Position numbers and translations under genes: made by a program. Of a DNA stretch of 42,646 nt, positions 8,953 to 19,293 are shown in pieces; the stretch's first letter is position 1, and each line of letters starts with the position of its first letter. This stretch comes from Actinomycetota bacterium (GTDB lineage Bacteria > Actinomycetota > Thermoleophilia > Solirubrobacterales > Solirubrobacteraceae). Location of the stretch: assembly GCA_005885515.1 (NCBI GenBank), contig VAWK01000003.1, forward strand, positions 1 to 42,646, given 5' to 3'. Under the pieces are notes generated by a model that saw nothing but the letters and a program-made list of their open reading frames with translations, was not told the origin of the DNA and ran no database searches.

Positions 8953-9044
8953 ATAGGGATGTCGTCGTCAACCTCATCGTCCCCCCCCTCCCAATTTGCG
9001 CCGGGACGGCTCGCGGCGCGTGGATCGGAGCGGTGGAGTCCGCG

Positions 9045-9998
9045 ATGAGCCTCACCGATGCCCTGCACGAGCTCGACCGCCGCCAGCAAGAACGCCCTCG
9101 GATTGGCTTCATCGCGGCTGTGATCAAGAAGTTCTCGGACGACCAAGCCGGGCAGCTGGCAGCGCTGATCTCCTATTACGCCTTCGTGTCGCTGTTTCCG
9201 CTGCTGCTCGTGTTCGTGACCGTGCTCGGCTTCGTCCTGCAAGGCGACCCGGACGAGCAGCGGCGCATCCTCAACGGCACGCTTGGACAGTTTCCGATCT
9301 TGCGCGATCAGCTCAAGCTGCACTCGCTGTCGGGGAGCGCCCTCGCCCTGGCCGTGGGCATCGCCTTTGCGCTGCTGGCGGGCGTGGGAGTCACGAACGC
9401 CGCGCAGAACGCGTTTAACCGCATCTGGAACGTGCCCTTCAAGCACCGTCCCAATTTCATCTTCATCCGTCTGCGCGGTTTGGGCATGCTCGGGATCCTC
9501 GGCGCGCAGGCGATCGTGTCGACCGTCGCCGCGGGTTTCGTCGGCTCGGCAAGCCATGCCCCGTTGGCCGTAGCGGGGGGCATCGTCGTGGCGCTGGCGT
9601 TCAACGTCGCCCTGTTCATGACCGCCTTCAAGCTGCTGCCGGCGCTGGATGTAGCGTGGCGGGACCTGTTGCCCGGGGTGATCGTGGCCACGATCGGCTG
9701 GCAGCTTTTGCAGCATCTCGGCGGCTTCTACATCGACCACGAGCTCAAGCGCACGGGACCGCTGTATGGCTTCTTCGCGTTAGTGCTCGGGCTGCTGGCG
9801 TGGCTCTATGTGGGCGCCCAGCTGACGCTCTTCGCGGCCGAGATCAACGTCGTCAAAGCGCGCCGGCTGTGGCCCCGCAGCTTTTTCTCAGACGACTTGC
9901 TGACCGCCGACAAGCGCGCGCTGACGGCCTCGGCGGAGGTCGAGGAGCGTGTGCACGACGAGGACGTCGAGGTCAGCTTCCAACGGCAGGACAAATGA
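9045..9998 (+). CDS. YihY/BrkB-family inner-membrane protein
   Basis: I place the start at ATG 9045 because GGTGGAG lies 6 nt upstream; GTG 9033 is also open. The protein has 317 residues. About six membrane helices are visible, with the family signature LISYYAFVSLFPLLLVF near the N-terminus and GPLYGFFALVLGLLAWLYVGAQ near the end. The family was once wrongly called ribonuclease BN; its real function is unsettled. The last 35 residues are acidic and cytoplasmic. It is divergent from the T4SS operon and followed by lon after a 145-nt gap holding the lon promoter. This gene marks the return to ordinary chromosomal content. Confidence 0.9.
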   Translation: MSLTDALHELDRRQQERPRIGFIAAVIKKFSDDQAGQLAALISYYAFVSLFPLLLVFVTVLGFVLQGDPDEQRRILNGTLGQFPILRDQLKLHSLSGSALALAVGIAFALLAGVGVTNAAQNAFNRIWNVPFKHRPNFIFIRLRGLGMLGILGAQAIVSTVAAGFVGSASHAPLAVAGGIVVALAFNVALFMTAFKLLPALDVAWRDLLPGVIVATIGWQLLQHLGGFYIDHELKRTGPLYGFFALVLGLLAWLYVGAQLTLFAAEINVVKARRLWPRSFFSDDLLTADKRALTASAEVEERVHDEDVEVSFQRQDK

Positions 9999-10077
9999 CG
10001 CGCACCCGCTTGGTCGTGGCCGACGGCCGCAGTCCGAGAGGCAGCCATGGCGTCCGTGCTCGCCCCATCCGCGCGGC

Positions 10078-10106
10078 TTGTGAGGCAGCCGTCCGCGCGC
10101 TATACT
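10078..10106 (+). promoter_or_regulatory. Promoter of lon
   Basis: TTGTGA at 10078-10083 and TATACT at 10101-10106 are 17 nt apart: 4 of 6 and 5 of 6 matches to the housekeeping consensus. Transcription would start near 10113, about 30 nt before the lon start. A partly symmetrical CTTTCGTAAG lies just downstream at about 10115-10124 and could bind a regulator. No HspR-type HAIR element is seen. Confidence 0.65.
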
Positions 10107-10143
10107 AACTACACTTTCGTAAGCTTATATGGAGCCGATACCA

Positions 10144-12628
<2,485 letters not shown>

Positions 12629-12648
<20 letters not shown>

Positions 12649-12940
12649 GTGCGACCCGGTCCCCCGGGAGGTCCGCCAGACGGCCGACCTCCTGGAGCGC
12701 CGCTGGCAGCTGTCGATCATCTATGCCGCCCTCGCCGGAGCGCTTCGCTTCAACGAGTTCGCCGACGCGGTCGCAGGCATCTCGCCGCGCATGCTGTCCG
12801 AGCGGCTGCGCGATCTGGAGGCGGCCGGGCTGGTGAAGCGCAAGGTGATCCCCTCGAGCCCGCCGACGGTCGAGTACCGCCTGACCGAGCGCGGGCGCAG
12901 GCTGGGGCCGATCATCGAGGCGATGCGCGCCGTCGGCTAA
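12629..12940 (+). CDS. HxlR-family winged-helix regulator
   Basis: The protein has 103 residues from ATG 12629, which lies inside the end of lon, so the two may be co-transcribed. It is a winged helix-turn-helix throughout: TADLLERRWQLSIIYAAL, then RFNEFADAVAGISPRMLSERLRDLE (recognition helix), then the wing and YRLTERGRRL. Cys8 sits where HxlR/DUF24 redox sensors (YodB, HypR) keep their reactive cysteine, so a thiol-stress sensor is possible. It converges on an MFS exporter gene, a plausible target. Its TAA stop lies in the first copy of a 28-bp tandem repeat. Confidence 0.88.
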
Positions 12941-12988
12941 CCGAACTCCACGCCAGCCGGTCGGCTAACCGGACTCCGCGCCGACCGT
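12933..12988. repeat. 28-bp imperfect tandem duplication between hxlR and the MFS gene
   Basis: Two adjacent 28-bp units (12933-12960 and 12961-12988) both begin TCGGCTAACCG and differ at 5 positions. In unit 1 the TAA (12938-12940) ends the plus-strand HxlR gene. In unit 2 the CTA of the same motif (12965-12967) is the TAG stop of the minus-strand MFS gene. A local duplication therefore supplies the ends of two converging genes. Confidence 0.85.
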
Positions 12989-14587
12989 GGCGCCGGCCCT
13001 CGCCCCACCCCCGAGGTGCCGGCTGGCACCCACCAGCTGTCCGCCCGGGCAGCTCTCGGCGAGCACCTCTCGCCCTGGGTTGCGTACGCCGATCGCACCG
13101 GCGAGACCGCCGCCCGCGACGAGCGCGGCTGCGATCGCCAGGCTCAGGCGGAAGCTGTGCAACGAGGCCGCTTCGGCCGCACGCGTGAGCGCATGCGCCT
13201 GCGCCGCCGGCAAGCCGCGCACGTTCGGCACGCCGAGGGGGAGGTGCTTTGCCTGCTGCGCCGCGGCGCGAGCCGCGCCGCCCAGCGCGCTGTGGGCAAG
13301 CCGCGCATTGAGCGTCGAGATGAATGATGCGGCCACGGCCGCGCCGACCGCCGTGGTGCCGAGCAGGCCGGCGACCCGCGCGACCGCATTGTTGACGCCG
13401 GACGCGATACCCGCCTCGTGCTCGGCGCCAGCGAGCACCGCGGCGGTGAGCGGCGCCACCGTCATCGACAGCCCGAGCGAGAACACGAGCAGTCCTGGCA
13501 GCACATCGGCCAGGTAGTGCACCGGCTCGCCGACGCGCTCCAGCAGCATCAGGCCGCTCGCCGCCACCAGCGGCCCGGCTCCCATGAAGAACCGCGGCCC
13601 GAAACGGTCGGCCAGTGCGCCGAAGCGCCGCGAGAGCGCGAACATGACCACCGTCGCGGGCAGCGTCGCAAGTCCAGCCTGCAGTGGGCTGTAGCGCCCC
13701 ACCTGTTGCAGGAAAAGGGTCAGGAAGAAGAACAGGATCGACAGCCCCGCGTACATCGAGAACGTCTCGACGTTGCCCGCCGCGAAGTTGCGCCGGCGAA
13801 ACAGCCGCATTGGCAGCATCGGATCGCGAGCGCGCGACTCAAAGAGGACGAATGCGACGAGCAGGATCGCCCCGGCCAGGAGCGGCGCGATCACGCCGAC
13901 GCTGGACCAGCCCAGGCGGGGCTGCTCAATCAGGGCGAACACGGGGCCGGCCAGCCCGAGGGCGCAGAGCCCCGCCCCGAGCACGTCGATGCGGCGTCCA
14001 TCGGCTTTGCGGCGCTCGCTCGGAGGGATGGCGATACGCACCAGCGCGACGCACACGACCACCAAAGGCACGTTGATGACGAAGATCCAGCGCCACGACG
14101 CGATCGCCAGCAGCTCGCCCCCCGCGAGGGGGCCCGCGACCGTCGCGATTCCCCCCCACGCGGTCCAGCTGCCGATCGCAGGGCCTCGCTCGGATTCGGG
14201 AAAGGTGTTGACGATCACGGCGAGCGCGCTGGGCGTGAGCAGCGCGCCTGCGATCCCCTGCAGCGCACGCGCCGCGATGAGCGTCTCGACCGTCGGCGCG
14301 ACCGCGCACAGAAGCGAGGCCACCCCGAAGGCGCTCACGCCAAGCTCGAACACGCGCCGCTCCCCGAACACGTCTCCAAGCGAGCCTCCCACCAGGATCA
14401 GCGAGCCGAGCGTCAACAGATACGCGTTCGCGATCCACTGCTGCGCGGCCAACCCTCCGCCAAGCGCGCGCTGGATGGTGGGCAGCGCGACGTTCACCAC
14501 GGTGCTGTCCAGTAGCGCTATGCCCGAGCCGAGGATGCACGCGATCAGCGTCAGCCGCTTCATCGTGGCGTCGCTGCGCGCGGCCAT
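12965..14587 (-). CDS. MFS drug exporter, DHA2 (14-helix, EmrB/QacA-like) family
   Basis: The protein has 540 residues from ATG 14587. Fourteen membrane segments fit the length and hydrophobic pattern. Family marks are LLDSTVVNVALPTIQRAL in helix 1, motif A as GGSLGDVFGERRVF after helix 2, and ALQGIAGALLTPSALAVI. The DHA2 group exports drugs or other hydrophobic compounds by proton antiport. A cytoplasmic or periplasmic loop near 430-460 is Ala-rich and unremarkable. It converges with the HxlR gene, a common regulator-exporter pairing, although here the pair is tail to tail. Confidence 0.93.
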   Translation of the reverse strand: MAARSDATMKRLTLIACILGSGIALLDSTVVNVALPTIQRALGGGLAAQQWIANAYLLTLGSLILVGGSLGDVFGERRVFELGVSAFGVASLLCAVAPTVETLIAARALQGIAGALLTPSALAVIVNTFPESERGPAIGSWTAWGGIATVAGPLAGGELLAIASWRWIFVINVPLVVVCVALVRIAIPPSERRKADGRRIDVLGAGLCALGLAGPVFALIEQPRLGWSSVGVIAPLLAGAILLVAFVLFESRARDPMLPMRLFRRRNFAAGNVETFSMYAGLSILFFFLTLFLQQVGRYSPLQAGLATLPATVVMFALSRRFGALADRFGPRFFMGAGPLVAASGLMLLERVGEPVHYLADVLPGLLVFSLGLSMTVAPLTAAVLAGAEHEAGIASGVNNAVARVAGLLGTTAVGAAVAASFISTLNARLAHSALGGAARAAAQQAKHLPLGVPNVRGLPAAQAHALTRAAEAASLHSFRLSLAIAAALVAGGGLAGAIGVRNPGREVLAESCPGGQLVGASRHLGGGARAGATVGAESG

Positions 14588-14722
14588 CGTTCCACGGTAG
14601 CCGCAGACGCCCGCCCGCGGGCTCGAGGTAACAAGCTGCGGCGCCCGCTCGGGACCCGTGCGCGGCGGGCGATCGGCGTCCAGCGCCCCGTCGACCGAGC
14701 GCGCGGCGGCGCGGCGGGGCTG

Positions 14723-16921
14723 TCAGGCGACCGCCCGCGCCCGAGCGCCGCTGGCGGTCATCGGCTCGGGAGCCCTCGCCTGCAGGCCTTCGACGCTCGC
14801 GCCGCGATGGGCCGATGCGCTCTGCCAAGCGGGCGTGCCCGCGGCGCTGACCGCGACGCTCGTCTCCTCGGGTCCGAGCGTGACGCGCAGCACGGCGGTG
14901 CCCGCCGCTGAAGCGGTGTCCGCCGCGCTGCGCAGCGCGCGCGTTATCTCCGCAGGCGGCACAGAGCACTCGTTCAGGAAGCGCCGGACGCCGGCCCGAG
15001 CCAGCGCGGTCGCATCCACCTCGAGTTCCTCGATGTGCACCTGCTCGTTGCGAGCCGACACGCGCGGCGACAGCACGCACGCGACCATGTCGTCCGGCAC
15101 ACCTTGCGCCGCTGCCCGCACCTCCGCCAGAAGCTCCTCAGCGACCGGACGGGGCCCGAGGCTGGCGAGGATCTCGCGCAGGTGCTCGCGTCCGAGCAGC
15201 TGGCCTTCGCGGCGTGCCTCGATCAGGCCGTCGCTGAACAGGCACACGGCTGTGCCGGCGGCAAGCGAGATCGTCGTCTGACGGCGCCCCGTGGGGATGC
15301 CCCAGCCGACCGGAGGCGAGGAACAGGCGGTCACCGGCTCCTGCTCGGAGAGGCCCAGCAACATCGGCGGAGGGTGACCGGCCAGCGCGTAGGTGAGGGT
15401 GCCCCGCGCCGCCTCGTACAGCCCCACGGCGACAGTGGCGTAGTGCTCGCCGGCGGGATCGGCGAGAACACGACCGGCCAGCGCAAGTGCCATGCGCGGC
15501 TCCAGCCCGGCTTGGAGGTAGGCGCGCAAGGTGTAGCGCGTGAGCGCCGCGTGCGTAATGGCCTCGTGGCCGTGCCCGGAGACGTCGCCCAGCATCATCG
15601 CGACGGTCCCGGGCTCGGGGATGAAGAGGTCGTAGAAGTCTCCGCCGGCGGCCGGGCCCTCGGCTGGGCGGTAGGCCACCGATACATGCAGACCGCCGAG
15701 CTGGCTCGGCACCTCCGGGACAAGCGCCGTCTGCATGGCAGTCACGTCGCGCAGCAGCCGGGCGCGCTGGCGCTCCAGCCGTCGCGCGCGCGCGCCGGCG
15801 AGGCTCGCGCGAATGCCAAGCCACACGGCCAGAATGAGCAGCGCGATGATGATCGGCTTGCTCCAGTCCGGGACCGGTATCGGCAGGGGTATGCGCCGGC
15901 CGATGCGTTCGAGCGGATTTCTCGAGCGATGCGTCCGTGCGCCGGTGCGCGCGGCGGCGGGGTGGACGGCCGTCGTCGGAGCAGCGCCCGCTGCTGGCCC
16001 CGTCGCAGCAGTCGTGACGAGCGCGCTGAGGAGCGCCGCGCCCGCAGCTGGAGCCGCTGTCGCATGAGCTCCACGACCACGCGCGCGTTGGGCAGACTCG
16101 CCGGCGGGCTGGGTGACAACACCCGCGATCTGGGGAACGAGCGCGACGCTGGGGGCCGGTGCGGCCGCCGCGGTGGCGGCCTGCACGCTGCCCGTGGGTA
16201 GAGCCGCGGTTGCGTTGCCGGCGCTTGTAAGTCGAGCGGCGGCACCCTTTGGAGCCGACCCCGCGTCAGCTCCGGCACTTGGGCTGCTAGCACGGGTGGC
16301 TACTCCCGACGGCACCTTGTGCTTGCCGCCCGCCGCGTTGGCGTGCTTGCCATTCCCACCTCGCTTGGGGCCGGCAGGGCCCTTGCCGGCGGCGGCGGGC
16401 TCGCGCAGCGTTTGTGCTGCCGGTTCGCCTGCCTGCGAAACTTCAGCTGCCGGCGCCGGGCCGTGCGGCGCGCGCCCCTTCGCTTGCGTTGGCCCGATGC
16501 CGGGCGAGGACAGAGCGGCGCGCGGATTGCTGTCGTGGCTACGGTGCGGATCGCCGTCGCGGCCGCGCTGTTCGCGCGCAGACAGGTTTGCCGACCGCGA
16601 GGAAAGGTGCTCGGGCCGTTGCGGGGACTCGCTGGTGCCAGCCGGCGCGCCGGCGCCGGCGGCGCTGGGGAGCCCGCGGGCGGTGGTCCGCACCGGAGGC
16701 GTGGTGGACGGATTGGATACAGGTGAGACCGGCGGGGGAGCGTGCTTTGTCGGCCCGCGCAATGCGGGTCCACGCGCGGGATCGCCGGCGGGCCCGCGAG
16801 CGTGAGCGGAAGCTGCCAGCGATGGCGGCGATGAGGCGATCCACGCCGTGCTCACGCCAACGGCCGCTGTGACCGCCAGGCTGGTAGCTGTCCTTGCGCG
16901 CAGAAATCGCAAGGCGGCCAT
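14723..16921 (-). CDS. Membrane-anchored RsbU/SpoIIE-like PP2C phosphatase
   Basis: The protein has 732 residues from ATG 16921, 2 nt after the stop of the kinase gene. A signal-like helix (1-37) is followed by about 300 residues rich in Ala, Pro, Gly and Thr with no evident fold. A membrane helix lies near residues 355-375 (IIIALLILAVWLGI), then a short coiled coil. The PP2C/SpoIIE domain spans about 390-600, with metal-binding marks AAGGDFYDLF, GDVSGHGHEA and FSDGLIEARR, and GVPDDMVACVL near the end. The last 120 residues are unassigned. It would dephosphorylate the STAS protein and so free the sigma factor held by the RsbW-like kinase. The extracytoplasmic region may sense a signal. Confidence 0.88.
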   Translation of the reverse strand: MAALRFLRARTATSLAVTAAVGVSTAWIASSPPSLAASAHARGPAGDPARGPALRGPTKHAPPPVSPVSNPSTTPPVRTTARGLPSAAGAGAPAGTSESPQRPEHLSSRSANLSAREQRGRDGDPHRSHDSNPRAALSSPGIGPTQAKGRAPHGPAPAAEVSQAGEPAAQTLREPAAAGKGPAGPKRGGNGKHANAAGGKHKVPSGVATRASSPSAGADAGSAPKGAAARLTSAGNATAALPTGSVQAATAAAAPAPSVALVPQIAGVVTQPAGESAQRARGRGAHATAAPAAGAALLSALVTTAATGPAAGAAPTTAVHPAAARTGARTHRSRNPLERIGRRIPLPIPVPDWSKPIIIALLILAVWLGIRASLAGARARRLERQRARLLRDVTAMQTALVPEVPSQLGGLHVSVAYRPAEGPAAGGDFYDLFIPEPGTVAMMLGDVSGHGHEAITHAALTRYTLRAYLQAGLEPRMALALAGRVLADPAGEHYATVAVGLYEAARGTLTYALAGHPPPMLLGLSEQEPVTACSSPPVGWGIPTGRRQTTISLAAGTAVCLFSDGLIEARREGQLLGREHLREILASLGPRPVAEELLAEVRAAAQGVPDDMVACVLSPRVSARNEQVHIEELEVDATALARAGVRRFLNECSVPPAEITRALRSAADTASAAGTAVLRVTLGPEETSVAVSAAGTPAWQSASAHRGASVEGLQARAPEPMTASGARARAVA

Positions 16922-16923
16922 CG

Positions 16924-17370
16924 TCAGCCGGCTCGCGCCCGCGCAGTTTCGATCGAGGAGGAACGGACCTTGGAGAGGCGCACGGTCGTGCCCCCCGGGT
17001 CGATGTGCAGATCGACCTCGTCCACCAGGCTCGCCATCAGGGCGAGCCCGCGGCCGCCCGCAGCGGTCTCGGCACCATCAACCTCGGGCATCACGAACGT
17101 GCCTCGATCGCGCACGGCAAACGTCAGCCGTTCGGAGTCGGCGACGATGCTCATGTGGATCATGTCCTCCTCATCGGAGGCGCCGTGCCTGATCGCGTTG
17201 GTGACCGCCTCGTTGACGGCGTACACGAATTCGTAGCGGCTGTCTTCATCGAGGCCGAAGGCCTGGGCGACGTCCTCCGCGTACTTGCGTGCGACGCCGA
17301 GCTCAGAGCGCCGGGCGAGCACGTGCAGCTCGCTGGCGGAGGCGCCCGCAGTGTTGTTGGGGGAGCGCAT
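16924..17370 (-). CDS. RsbW-like anti-sigma factor / serine kinase
   Basis: The protein has 148 residues from ATG 17370, 3 nt after the STAS stop. It is a GHKL ATPase of the HATPase_c_2 group: N-box NEAVTNAIRHG near residues 53-63, G2 box GGRGLALM near 105-112. The G1 box reads VRDRGTFVMP, short of the usual DxGxG. Such proteins either bind and inactivate a sigma factor or phosphorylate an anti-anti-sigma STAS protein. Both the STAS partner and the phosphatase flank it, so it is the switch centre. Its sigma partner is not nearby. Confidence 0.9.
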   Translation of the reverse strand: MRSPNNTAGASASELHVLARRSELGVARKYAEDVAQAFGLDEDSRYEFVYAVNEAVTNAIRHGASDEEDMIHMSIVADSERLTFAVRDRGTFVMPEVDGAETAAGGRGLALMASLVDEVDLHIDPGGTTVRLSKVRSSSIETARARAG

Positions 17371-17373
17371 CGG

Positions 17374-17745
17374 CTAGCCCGCCGTCGCCGCTGCGGCCAG
17401 CGCGTCCTCTCGCGACGGATACACGGTGATCAGACTGTCCAGACCCGTGATCTCGAAGATCTGTATGACCTTTTCGTGCGTGCAAACGACCGACAGTGAG
17501 CCGCCGCCGGTCTCGTCCAGCTTCTCGAGCGTGGCCGCGAGGACCCCGATTGCGGTGGAGTCGATGAACGTGACGTCGGAGAGGTCGAGGATGAGCCGCC
17601 GCGCACCAGCTTTGATCGCGCGCATGATGCGTGCCTTCAGCTGCGGGCTGACCTCGTAGTCGACCTCGCCTCCGACCACCAGTATCGCGACCTCGGGACC
17701 GGCGTCCTCGAGGTGAACATCATCGCCGATGTAGAACGTCCTCAT
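17374..17745 (-). CDS. STAS-domain anti-anti-sigma factor
   Basis: ATG 17745 is preceded by a strong AGGAGG at 7 nt, which fixes the start; an upstream frame to 17808 has no such signal. The protein has 123 residues and is a single STAS domain. The phosphorylatable serine is S63 in VTFIDSTAIGVLA. It would bind the RsbW-like kinase when unphosphorylated. It is the first gene of the three-gene minus-strand module; the coupling of 3 nt and 2 nt between genes suggests equal expression. Confidence 0.93.
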   Translation of the reverse strand: MRTFYIGDDVHLEDAGPEVAILVVGGEVDYEVSPQLKARIMRAIKAGARRLILDLSDVTFIDSTAIGVLAATLEKLDETGGGSLSVVCTHEKVIQIFEITGLDSLITVYPSREDALAAAATAG

Positions 17746-17803
17746 TGGTTTCCTCCTGGGCAGGCGAGGAAAATCGCTTGTGCGCATCATTCGGAGGGGA
17801 CAG

Positions 17804-17854
17804 GGCACGCCTTTAGCCCGGCGAGACCCGATAGACGCAAGTTGGAGGCGTGCC
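17804..17854. repeat. 9-bp perfect inverted repeat in the STAS/cupin divergent region
   Basis: GGCACGCCT (17804-17812) and AGGCGTGCC (17846-17854) are perfectly complementary across a 33-nt loop. The element lies 59 nt upstream of the STAS start and 76 nt upstream of the cupin start. It could be an operator shared by the divergent genes or a hairpin in either 5' leader. I recognise no riboswitch class. Confidence 0.5.
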
Positions 17855-17930
17855 GACTGGCGCGCGGGCGAGCAGGACCCGGTTCCAGTACCGTAAACAG
17901 CGGCTACCGGCGCATACCAAGGGCTGCCAG

Positions 17931-18296
17931 ATGGAGAACGAGGACACCTACACCATCGCCCACCGGGACGAGCTCGAGCGCACAGGCAACTGGAGCCTGG
18001 TGCGCCGAACGCTCGACTGCAACAGCTTCGGCGTCAATCTCGTCGAGCTCCCGCCCGGCGAGTCGATCCCGGAGCACGACGAGACCGAAAGGGACCAGGA
18101 GGAGCTCTTCTTCGTGCTCGAAGGCTCCGCCACGATCGTGATCGACGGCGTGGAGCACCCCGCCCCGGCCGGCACCTTTGCGCGCCTGGATCCCAACCAC
18201 CGGCGCACCGTTCGCAACCGCGGCGAGAACCCGGCTTCGGTGCTCATCGTGTCGGCGCCGCAGACGAGCGGCTACCACCCGATGGAGTGGGCCTGA
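17931..18296 (+). CDS. Small cupin-domain protein
   Basis: Start at ATG 17931, with AAGGG about 8 nt upstream; the frame is open to 17850 but lacks a ribosome site there. The protein has 121 residues and one cupin barrel: motif 1 PPGESIPEHDETERDQEELFFVLEG, motif 2 near PAGTFARLDPNHRRTVRN. Metal ligands H (in PEHDE), E and H are mostly in place. Substrate cannot be told from sequence. It is followed by the SnoaL-like gene after 2 nt. Confidence 0.85.
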   Translation: MENEDTYTIAHRDELERTGNWSLVRRTLDCNSFGVNLVELPPGESIPEHDETERDQEELFFVLEGSATIVIDGVEHPAPAGTFARLDPNHRRTVRNRGENPASVLIVSAPQTSGYHPMEWA

Positions 18297-18298
18297 CG

Positions 18299-18736
18299 AT
18301 GGCGCAAGCGGCCCAGCAGTCGCGCCTGCGAGACATAATCGAGCGCTACAACGACGCCTGGAACGCCCACGACCTCGACGCGATCACCGGCATGCACGCG
18401 CCGGACATGGTGTTCGAGAATCACACAGCCGGCGAGCGGGCCGAGGGCGAGCAGGTGCGTGAGCACATCGGCCGCATCTTCAGAGCCTGGCCCGACATCG
18501 CCTTTCATACGCGCCGCCTCTACGTACGCGAGAACCTGATCGTGCAGGAATGGACCGCGACCGCCACCCACGCCACCGAGCTGCGCCGCGGAGACCTGAC
18601 CGCGCCTGCGAGCGGCAGACGCGTTGAATGGGAGGGGCTCGACGTGATCCCGTTCGAGAACGGCCTCGTCAAGCGCAAGGACGTCTATTCAGACTCGGTG
18701 GCGATCCTGCGCCAGGTGGGGTTGCTCGAGGCATAG
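18299..18736 (+). CDS. SnoaL-like (NTF2-fold) protein
   Basis: Start at ATG 18299, 2 nt after the cupin stop; GTG 18287 is an overlapping alternative. The protein has 145 residues. The opening helix RLRDIIERYNDAWNAHDLDAITGMHAPDMVFENH and the later FRAWPDIAF and VIPFENGLVKRKDVYSD are typical of the SnoaL/ketosteroid-isomerase-like fold. No specific reaction can be given. It sits in a likely operon with the cupin and GFA genes. Confidence 0.85.
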   Translation: MAQAAQQSRLRDIIERYNDAWNAHDLDAITGMHAPDMVFENHTAGERAEGEQVREHIGRIFRAWPDIAFHTRRLYVRENLIVQEWTATATHATELRRGDLTAPASGRRVEWEGLDVIPFENGLVKRKDVYSDSVAILRQVGLLEA

Positions 18737-18738
18737 GC

Positions 18739-19293
18739 TTGACAGGCGGCTGCTTGTGCGGCGGTGTCCGCTTCGAGATCAGCGAGCCGCCGATCTCTGC
18801 AAGCTACTGCCATTGCAAGCACTGCCAACGCCGCACCGGCAGCGCGGCATCAGCCCAGGCTCGCATCGACCCCGGCTCGCTTCGGATCCTCAAAGGCGGC
18901 GAGCTGCTCAGGTCTTACATCCCTCCGGGCGGCTGGGCGAAGGTCTTCTGCTCCGTCTGCGGCTCCAGCCTGTTCAGTCATCCCCCGAACCAGTCGGAGA
19001 TCAGTTCGGTTCGCCTGGGGTCGTTCGACGGCGACCCCGGCGTCCGCCCCGCGTATCGTCAGCGCGTGGGGAGCGCCGCTGCGTGGGAGCCGATCCCGGA
19101 CGACGGCCTGCCGCGTGATGAGGGACCGCATCCGGAGCATGAAGCGGCCTTTGGGAGGCCGGCGAGTGCCAATCCGGGGTCTCGAATTTCTGCGCCTGAG
19201 AATCGGGGCGGCCGGATTCGAACCGGCGACCTTACGGCCCCAAACCGTACGCGATACCAGGCTTCGCCACGCCCCGTTGACCCGCGAGTTTAG
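18739..19293 (+). CDS. GFA/CENP-V-fold zinc protein with an anomalous C-terminus
   Basis: The start is TTG 18739, 2 nt after the SnoaL stop, because the family signature GGCLCGGVRFEI begins at the third residue. Zinc-binding cysteines are all present: CLCGG, YCHCKHC and FCSVCG. The family includes a glutathione-dependent formaldehyde-activating enzyme, but most members have no proven activity. The recognisable domain ends near 19115 (WEPIPDDGLPR). The frame then stays open for nearly 60 more codons, crossing the tRNA-Pro gene antisense before a TAG at 19291-19293. The true stop may have been lost by a frameshift near 19115; one frame over, a TGA occurs immediately. Confidence 0.82.
   Translation: MTGGCLCGGVRFEISEPPISASYCHCKHCQRRTGSAASAQARIDPGSLRILKGGELLRSYIPPGGWAKVFCSVCGSSLFSHPPNQSEISSVRLGSFDGDPGVRPAYRQRVGSAAAWEPIPDDGLPRDEGPHPEHEAAFGRPASANPGSRISAPENRGGRIRTGDLTAPNRTRYQASPRPVDPRV
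19203..19276 (-). tRNA. tRNA-Pro (anticodon TGG)
   Basis: A full cloverleaf is visible on the minus strand over 74 nt. The acceptor stem is CGGGGCG/CGCCCCG with discriminator A. The D arm contains GCCTGGTAT. The anticodon stem is TACGG/CCGTA with loop TTTGGGG, giving anticodon TGG. The T arm is GCCGG-TTCGAAT-CCGGC. CCA is not encoded. It lies 13 nt downstream of the HTH/LAGLIDADG-like gene on the same strand and is fully inside the antisense GFA frame. Confidence 0.96.

Noticed and set aside
8953-9044. Chromosome/element junction or att site
   Set aside because: Apart from a run of eight C there is no tRNA end or direct repeat here; the element's edge cannot be placed.
10078-10143. HspR/HAIR or CIRCE heat-shock operator before lon
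   Set aside because: Neither CTTGAGT-N7-ACTCAAG nor the CIRCE inverted repeat is present.
12965-14587. hxlR and the MFS gene as an operon
   Set aside because: They are convergent, so regulation would have to act in trans.
17804-17854. Cyclic-di-GMP (GEMM) riboswitch
   Set aside because: GACGCAA is present but the required second stem and receptor elements are not.
19203-19276. tRNA-Pro as the insertion site of the T4SS element
   Set aside because: It is 10 kb away with ordinary genes between, and no copy of its 3' end was noticed near the T4SS genes.
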